64,000 nucleotides of DNA from Entoloma clypeatum. Its lineage: Eukaryota > Basidiomycota > Agaricomycetes > Agaricales > Entolomataceae. Position 1 is the first letter of the stretch. The number at the start of each line of letters is the position of its first letter. The DNA lies in NCBI GenBank assembly GCA_963565915.1, contig OY751485.1, forward strand, positions 992,001 through 1,056,000. Reading direction: 5' to 3'. Shown piece after piece: positions 56,672-64,000 of this stretch. The notes below the pieces were generated by a model that ran no database searches, was not told the origin of the DNA, and saw only the letters and a program-made list of their open reading frames with translations. A program made the translations under genes and the position numbers.

Positions 56672-59600
56672 AACAAGTGAGGGTTCCCGTCACATCGTTG
56701 TGAATTGAATTGAACGCTGAGGCCGAATATCCAACTCCTTGTTCAGTACGTCACTGGTTTCGATGTCCGATATCGGCACTTATTGTTCGAGGGAGAACTT
56801 GGAATCATGTATTATATACGTCATGTCGCCGATCGACGCCACTGATCTATCATGACGGTGCGCTCCGTTTCCGTCAGTCGAGAGATAGATATTCAAATGA
56901 TACAATAGCCCAACCACTAGCCGCAGTACTTCCGACGCGCACATCTCATTTCCGTCAATCCATATATATTTTCTTTTGGCGTACAGCTCCACGTGCTGTG
57001 ACAGAGACATGTGTTCCCCATTTTCTTTGTCAAATCGATTGTCCCAGCATCTTGATGTCACCAACAGGGCTAGGACCCACATATTATATTAGATCAACTT
57101 AAGAGAAGCAGACCAAAAATGCCTGGCCTTGATGGGAGAACGACCACTGAATGGCCAAAGGCAAGGCCGCAGTATCGCGAAGCAAGTTTCCTCAAGGAAA
57201 GACATCGATGGACTGGCCTGTGTCATCGGACTTCTAGCCCGTACTATTCGGATTTCGAGAGTGGCAAATCCACCGGCGGAATTTACGACGGCATTCTATC
57301 GGGCGTACGTCAGAAACCTCTCTCTCGTCAGAAGCCTGGACTCCACCAAGGCCGAGTCCAAGCATCTCGAATTCTTGCCACGCGGGTATCTGCATGTCAC
57401 AATCGATTATCGGCGTCAGTTTAAACGCGTGCAAAAACATCATGAGAAAGTGAATCATCAAGGAGTTCCTGACCCTGTGTCGTTTGGGATCTTTAGGTTT
57501 TTTTTTACGAAGTGGTGGAATGCAAAACTCATGAACTTACGTTGGGCTCGGAACCAAGGGTTCCAGAAACACGTCTTCATAATGTGGCGTCCGAGTATAT
57601 ATTCACGAGCCCCACCCCAACCGAACCATAAACTTGCGAACAAAACTCTCCGATGTGTAGATTGCGACAGTACGAGAAACCCTTCAGCTCCACGGTCTCT
57701 GTTTCCCTCTGACGCTTTGACACAAGGGTTCAGTTTATATACAAAATTTGCAATCATTTCCATAACCTGGTGAGCATATTGGTGTTGTTTTTGTCGTGAG
57801 ATGATTCATCGGGATCTGGCAGCCGGATGAGATGGTGAGAGTTCGGCGGAGCGTCATGCAAGAGCATGTAGTCATGAACATACCTAGATCCAATGCAACG
57901 ACCGTCTTTGCAAGTTCAGCACCACCCACCCTACACCGCCCCCTTATGATTGCGGCCCAAATTGCAAGAAAACGTGCTGGCAATTGTGCGCAGCTCTGTT
58001 CTTTTTTTTTATGAAAAATAATTCGCTGATACATCGTCCGTGGTTCAGCCGCCAGTTCCCAGAACAGTATGGTACGCGACGACGCACCTAGAAAGCGAAA
58101 GAGAACACACTCGGACTCTGACTCACTTCTTAGATCGTACTTTCAATCAACGTTGCGACGGCTGTCAAGCGGCGTTGGATCAGCAAGCAACTTGAAGTCA
58201 AAACTGCGAGAGTTAGAGCTCGTTAGAGGGCTGGGTGTCCGTCGACGAAGATACCTAATGTACATTTTTCTCAGATTCTAGATTGTAAACTTGGTGGTAC
58301 ACTTTACATCGAACCTTTACGGCTGAGACGCGTCACTTGAGAGTTTTGGGCAAGATACCACAGTGGGTCGACAACTTGGCGCGAGATCCGATTCCAATTG
58401 AAGCGCCGTTCTCACCGGCTGAGGATCGCGGGAACGCTTACAGTGAATGCGTCGAAATGTGGCGAAATGTGGTGCAAAAGCAACAGGCGGCCTTGTGATG
58501 ATACCATGCACAGACAATGCCTTCAAGGCGTGAAGATGCAGAACATCACATGTATCAAAAACCAAGAAAAATGCCAAGAAACCTATCATGCAAGGTTGCG
58601 TCAGGCGATGGCTTGCCTATTGCCTTGCGATTGGTGGCTGCAGAAATCATGACACATAACGTGGCTCGGATTTGAAATCCCCGCGATGTTCTGGAGCGCT
58701 ATCGCCCCAGACCAAGAGCCTTCCGTGCCGCGTCAGATAGGGAAAACCCAGGGCACTCCGCAACATGATAGCTACCCCGAGCTTCTTTAAGTTGTCACAT
58801 GCCACGGACAATTGTCCAAATCAAGCGAACCTAACGAGGAGGTTGTTCACGTGTGCTTCATCTGAATTGAAGAAGGCGGTTTTCGGGAGAAAGGATGAAG
58901 TGGGAAGGATTAGAGGTGTGACTTGATGTGAAAATCCAATCTTTCGAAGTGAGATTTTCCAGTCGAACACATGTGGTCCGATGTCGGAAGGGGATTGATA
59001 AACAGAGCTGCTTCTTTGGTGGTCACGGCGGTTTTTGTGCAGCGGGAAAAACCTAATGACCGAAGACTCAGTGTGGATGGAGCACGATACATCAAGTTCG
59101 TTCCCCACAGAGGTTTCACTATGCCGGAGATGGATACAGTTCCAGACAGAACGACGCGCGGTTAATCAGTGGTTAATCAACCTTCTAATGGTACATATGT
59201 GGTATTGAAGTTTGGAAAATCAGGATCAGCACGGCATCATCAATGGATTACGCACCGAGGCTTCGTGCGCGTGGTTCGCGAGACAAGAGAACCATGGCAC
59301 CAAAAAGCTTCAATACCAGTGTAAGTATGCTGCGCCACTCACTGAGTGGCAACAGTGAGTGGAGATCCCAGCTCATATCAGGAAACGCTTACTACAGATG
59401 AGGTAGATGAAATTCATAGTAGGTTTAGACTCACTAGAGCTTTGAAAATGAGGAGAAGGGGATAAAGTTTCTAGGTCTTGTGGTTGAGGCTCGGTCACCT
59501 GCCACCAGCATCATGCCATTGGGGGCGGAGCAACTTGAAAGTGCGCAATTGGGAACCCACAGTAAGGCTAAATTCGAGCTATGTTGGCAGATATTTGATT

Positions 59601-60785
59601 TTCGGTGGCGTAAATGGACACCATACTTGAGTGGAAGGATAACCGTTGAAGGGCATATGTACACAAGGACACATAATGCGCAACCACTCAGTGTTGACTT
59701 TGAAAAAAATTTAGCCACTCTCTGCTTGCACTACAAATCCACTTCATATAATTCGATAGAGATGCAAGAGTTATTAGAGTATGTTTGCAACTCGTTTCCA
59801 GTTTCAGGCAATTCAATTGGCTCACAGCGATCACCATCCAATCAGATCTCTCAAAATCTCCCTGGAAATGAGTTGCAAACATACTCTATTGAAAAGTGCT
59901 TGGGGCATATTGTATATAAGCCCCGAGTAAGTATGTATATAACTGATCATCAATCATCATCGCGATACCGTTTTTCACGTCCAGGTAGTTGAATGTCATC
60001 GCCAAGATATCGGTACCTCAAAGAGGCCGGGCCTTATTCGTACGTGCGTATGATGCCAAGGGCTCACAGCCATTCCCAGCTAGTAGGACAGCGCCGGCGT
60101 TCTAAATCCGCGATCCTGGTTTACACTAATATCAAGCTTCGATACTCCACACTCACGATTAACATACGTATGAGGTGAGGCCATCAATAACTTCGCCGAG
60201 TGGACCACGATGCATGAGCGGAAATTACAGCGATACCTCGATGGCACATGTTGCACGACCTCGTCGAATTACTGCCGGCTTGCGGCTGGAGATGGGTCGT
60301 CCGAATTCCCGACCTTTCGCTCTGACAAAGTCCCAAGGGTCATCAGTCTCTCTCTATAATCAATTGATACCTAACATCCCGAAAGAACAGTGCACTGACT
60401 ATATGCACTGTTCCCTGCCTCAGATGGCACTCCAAATATCGAAACTAACACAGATCTGAATCCCCTACATACATACATATGTTGCTACATATCATTGTCG
60501 GTCGGATGGCACGCCATGAGAATGTGGCTGTAACATGGGCGTCAGGCACCAGAATGGAAACCAGCAGGATCAGGTCGCCAAACATCAATTTTCACAGATA
60601 CAGTCGAAAACGCCGTGCAGCCAGCGCACAGTATCCAGGCCACACCCTACAGCTATCACACGAGGCGGCAATGCGTACATCCACACGTTTTTCCCAGTTT
60701 CCTTTGACCCCTGCCTCATGGCGGGTGGGGCAGGGCATATACCCGTACCATTCCATTTGAGTGGGGTTCCCTCCTTCAGTCCGCA
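56672..60785. other. long stretch without a supported gene
   Basis: The largest frames are 57132-57773 (plus, 213 codons) and 59480-59992 (plus, 170 codons). Neither has a recognisable domain. The second spans a large inverted repeat (59775-59888), which argues against coding. A small inverted repeat (arms GAACAGTGCA and TGCACTGTTC) lies at about 60387-60415. Confidence 0.4.
59775..59888. repeat. inverted repeat, 27-bp arms with a 60-bp loop
   Basis: The arm 59775-59801 (starting TAGAGTATGTTTGCAACTC) is the reverse complement of 59862-59888 at 26 of 27 positions. A transcript would form a long hairpin. No target duplication is obvious just outside the arms. Confidence 0.8.
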
Positions 60786-62149
60786 ATGGCCCAACTTGGT
60801 TCAGTGTCTTCTTTCACATACGGTGGGATGGCCGGCCTTTCCTTAGCCTCTTTTTTGGCCATCTTCAAGCTCTGGAAGCACATCTTTAAACGGCGCAATG
60901 AGCTGATCTCGAAAGACCTAGAGATCGCTGCTCTCCGTCAGTCGCTCAGCGCTGCGCGGTCGGACGCGGAGATGAGGGAAGGGACGTTGGGTATGCTGAG
61001 GAAGGAGCTCGATGGCGCGAAGGGTCAGCTGGAGGTCGTTGGGCGGCTGATTCGAGGTCTGCAGTCCCAGAATGGGACACTCGGGGACCAAATCATGCGG
61101 AGGACGCAGGAACTGGAACTGTTCAAAGACGAGTCGCGTGTTGTCAACGAGAAATACGCGCAGACCCTCTCGTTGCTGGACACACGGACGAAGGAGCTGC
61201 GGGGGGCCGAAGCATTCTTGACAAAGGCGGACACCCTTTCGGGAGCGGACGTGATCTCGATGTTGAACGCCCTGAACTCTGAGATCTATCAAACAGCAGC
61301 CTTGGTCGCGGAGTCGTTTCAGTTCCAATCGAAAAAGCACGAAAACGGAGACGCGATTGTGGAGGAACACGGAGAGGAACACGTGGAGGCGGACGTGACA
61401 GACGTGCACCAGAGCGCGACAGACATCCTTGGATCTAGGATGGTGGAGCTGTTGAAGTCATCGGAGCATCATGAAGATCCAACGCTGGTCCAAATCGCCT
61501 TTCAGGCCGGAATGTCTGCTTATTCAAATTGGATCGTATCTGCATGGGACTTCGAGGATCCGGACGATGAGCGTTTGCTTGGCGAAATATACGGAAGGTT
61601 AAGATTGGGAGGTAAGTCTCTCGAAGTCAATACCAACGTCGATTGCTTACCATAAGGTTTTTATTAGAGGAGCAAACGATCTCTGGGCGTTGGCGGGCCT
61701 TGACACGAGCCTATGTCCGGCAAAACGATCAAGAGCATCTAGCGGTCTACTTCATCGACGCCTTCGTCAACATCCTCCTCACAGCCGGAGCTCATCAAAG
61801 CCAAAAAACGCTACACGACCTCATCGCATCCAGGTATGCCGAGCGTATTAGCATCATTGTCAGGGGTGCACAAGCACTAAGGAAAGCCATTGGAGAAGAC
61901 ATCACGTCTTGCGACTTCGAGGTCATCTTCGTCCCTCAGGACAGACTCTTTGACCCCTCCAAAATGGACGATACCTTCGCCTCCGGAATTGGAAGTGGAA
62001 GTGACAACCCCGAGCCTGTTCTGTGTACGACGGATCTGGGGCTCTCGCGCAGTGCCAAAGTACCAGGCAAAGCTGGCGAATGGGAACAGGCTATCCTTCT
62101 GAGCCCTAAGATCGTGCTGCAATCTGGGGTCAACGAGATGATGGCCTAG
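60786..62149 (+). CDS. coiled-coil protein of unknown family with N-terminal membrane segment
   Basis: Two exons (60786-61611, 61668-62149) join in phase (G|AG) to 435 residues. A hydrophobic stretch near the start (YGGMAGLSLASFLAIFKLW) looks like a membrane anchor or signal anchor. A coiled coil of about 110 residues follows (LISKDLEIAALRQSLSAARS onward). Then comes the domain shared with the gene at 22474: AEAFLTKADTLSGADVISML, TLVQIAFQAGMSAYSNW, GRWRALTRAYV after the intron, then GEDITSCDFEVIFVPQDRLF. Intron position and phase are the same in both genes, so they are paralogues. The long disordered N-terminus of the other copy is replaced here by the membrane segment. I do not recognise the family; the coiled coil suggests homo- or hetero-oligomers at a membrane. 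Confidence 0.85.
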
Positions 62150-62494
62150 CCAGTTGAAGAAAAATGGGATCCCACATTTGCTCATGAAATGCCAGTATGT
62201 AGTACTATTATTCTATATTTCTTCGTTCTCCTCGATGGGTATATTATTCTCAGACAGTTTCTAGTCAGCAGTTACGTACTTGATGATTGGAGTCCCCACT
62301 GGCATCGTTCGCCGAATGAAGGATATCGCTGATGGTTTCGGTTAGTCGAGATTCAGCGCGCGTGGTCAGGTTAGAACGGACTCGTTCTAGAGTCAGCTTC
62401 GTTGCCGCAAGGAGGCGGTCTGCCACTCGGTGCAGGAACGTGGATGCAGCATGGCAGACTTTCCATGCCACGGCTACTAGAATGAATATCTTGT
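62150..62494. other. 3' flank of the coiled-coil gene
   Basis: No gene is recognised. A 94-codon minus-strand frame (62549-62265) runs into the MITE and has no domain. Confidence 0.45.
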
Positions 62495-63371
62495 TACAGT
62501 TGCGGACAGCCAAACACGACAATTTAGTCTGTAAGGGGACAGCTCCCAAACGGGTCGATGAAAATTTATTCTGACTTCAGATTCAGACTCAGGATGAGGA
62601 AATACGTCGAAAAACACTACTCCGAAGTTTTTCCCACGACTTTTTGGTTTGGCCAATTTTTTTGACCTCTTGAACGAAAATTGACACCCCCTCTGCGTGC
62701 CTTTGGCAAGCACTGGAGGCCCCCCAGAGGTCTATCACCTGTGTCATTGGCCTTAAAATAGCATGTCACTTGTTGCTTCAGTCAGTAATCATTGACTTCT
62801 CATCATGGGACTGGCTGCCGTGATGCATCTGGCATCAATATTTGTTTTCCCTTCAATTTATCTTTTCCCAGCATTGCCCTGTCCTTTTTCCTCTCTGTTG
62901 ATGAAATTCTGTTCACTCATTTTTAATAATATGGATTGTGTTTTTTAAGGTTTGATATTGTGTTATAAGGTGATAGATCCTGTTGTTGTATCAGTATTTC
63001 TACAGTGACACATCATCATGAAAAGCGTGAGACACATGTCAGAGCATGTGCCTTCCAAATATGGTAAGGATTTCCAAATTTGGGTGCCTCACCATGTATT
63101 TTTCTGGTCATAATTTTTGTAGGATCATACTCAGCCCGCAAAAAGGAGTTGATTCCGCATTTTTTCATGATTCTAGTGAATTTTTTGATGGTTTGGCCAA
63201 TTTTTGGGGGGTCAAAACCCAAAATTCGACATTGAGCAAAATCGGCTCGTGCAAATCACTTCAGTAGATCTCAAATAACACATTTCTGCTATTTTCAAGA
63301 AAATCCGATAATTGTGGGAAGGTACAAAACTCAGTCAATATTTTTGTCGTGTTTGGTTGTCCGCAACTGTA
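62495..63371. mobile_element. Tc1/mariner-type MITE (873 bp) with TA duplication
   Basis: Terminal inverted repeats of 26 bp (62497-62522 and 63344-63369) start CAGTTGCGGACA and match at 25 of 26 positions. A TA dinucleotide lies immediately outside each end (62495-62496 and 63370-63371), as expected for the Tc1/mariner superfamily. No transposase-like frame exists inside (longest about 70 codons), so movement would need a helper. The interior is AT-rich and holds two direct, diverged copies of a segment around GGTTTGGCCAATTTTT (near 62647 and 63190). Confidence 0.8.
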
Positions 63372-64000
63372 CATACGACAAGAACCTTGATAATTTCGTA
63401 GAAACGTGGTGTCCCCACACGATGCAAATTGCAAGATGTAGATCGCGCAAAACTGAAACTGTTCATAGGAAACCACGCCCAACCTCAGTCCCGAGCAAGA
63501 CCCTTCCCCCGCGTGATTGAAAGGCGTTTCTGTGCCCGAGCACATCCCTGTTTTAATCAGTCAGGCGGCTCGAACAGTGTACTAGTACTTCTTCAACGTT
63601 CTCCATCCTGACCTCCTTGTTTCTTCTTTTGCATCACCCTGACGCACACTGTCGCGTCCGGTTCGTTTCCAGCAAGGACCATTTCCGGGTGTGAGTTTCG
63701 AACGCACTCATCAACTGTAGAAGGTTAAATTTTTGCAACCCAACGATAAAATCACACTGGCACGAATGAGAGAGGAAGCGTCACGGTCGGGTCGTCATCA
63801 TGGATTCGTTGAATCCAATCGACTCTCGAAGTTCTGTGCGGGGCTGGACGGCGCGACAGTCGTATCTTGCAAGTGATCGGCCATCCATCCTCCGCCGACG
63901 ATCTGACAGTACATCTTCAGCAACTCTTCGGAGGAGGGAATCTCTCATCTTCAACCTCGCGATAGTACTCGCCAACGCTTTGCTTCCATCTTCGACACTG
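63372..64000. other. window end, possible start of another locus
   Basis: No complete gene is seen. The last 70 bases (63929-64000, minus strand) resemble 36669-36733, in one frame giving peptides of the form YREV-x-D-x-RFPPP in both places. This could be the edge of a gene or repeat extending past the window. Confidence 0.35.

Noticed and set aside
57132..57773. 213-codon plus-strand frame
   Set aside because: No domain, no introns or promoter, and overlapping frames on both strands; left unassigned.
59480..59992. 170-codon plus-strand frame
   Set aside because: It spans a 27-bp inverted repeat and has no domain; more likely chance over a hairpin.

Overview
The window is nuclear DNA of a filamentous basidiomycete, most likely an Agaricomycete. 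The genes are split by many short GT-AG introns (about 41-75 nt). The content also fits: an HsbA-type secreted protein, Hsp70-12-like genes, F-box-like families, a wax-synthase-like membrane acyltransferase, a Bem2-type RhoGAP, and copia-type LTR retrotransposons. Introns were placed by reading splice sites and phase by eye, so single exon edges may be off.

Layout. 1-0.85 kb: 5' part of an Hsp70-like gene (minus), cut by the window edge. 1.5-3.2 kb: two GC-rich minisatellite blocks in gene-free DNA. 3.19-9.00 kb: a nearly intact Ty1/copia element with 310-bp LTRs, target duplication ATTAT, one in-frame TGA and one frameshift. 10.16-16.48 kb: a second LTR element on the minus strand with apparently identical 451-bp LTRs and target duplication GAGGG. 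It carries Gag but no protease, integrase, RT or RNase H, and its non-coding body is studded with a short GCAGCC...GGCGCT motif. 17.9-18.6 kb: an HsbA-like secreted protein. 19.6-24.2 kb: a complete Hsp70-like gene (a paralogue of the one at the left edge) divergent from a coiled-coil gene of unknown family. 24.5-26.3 kb: myo-inositol-1-phosphate synthase. 27.6-37.4 kb: a degenerating F-box-like cluster with one intact gene, one frameshifted gene, one pseudogene and two N-terminal relics, interrupted by a secreted GH12-like gene at 35.4-36.6 kb. 38.8-41.4 kb: a different F-box protein. 44.2-45.7 kb: a protein with a C-terminal Zn2Cys6 domain. 46.3-53.5 kb: a 12-exon gene for a Bem2-like protein of about 2150 residues (RasGEF_N, RasGEF, PH, RhoGAP). 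55.5-56.7 kb: a wax-synthase-like acyltransferase. 60.8-62.1 kb: a paralogue of the coiled-coil gene at 22.5 kb. 62.5-63.4 kb: an 873-bp Tc1/mariner-type MITE with a TA duplication.

Housekeeping functions (inositol synthesis, Rho/polarity signalling) sit beside families that expand and decay quickly in mushrooms (Hsp70-12, F-box, the coiled-coil family). No biosynthetic cluster or operon-like unit is evident. The strongest candidates for something new are the Gag-only retroelement with its dispersed motif and the GH12-like secreted protein whose catalytic nucleophile position is alanine.
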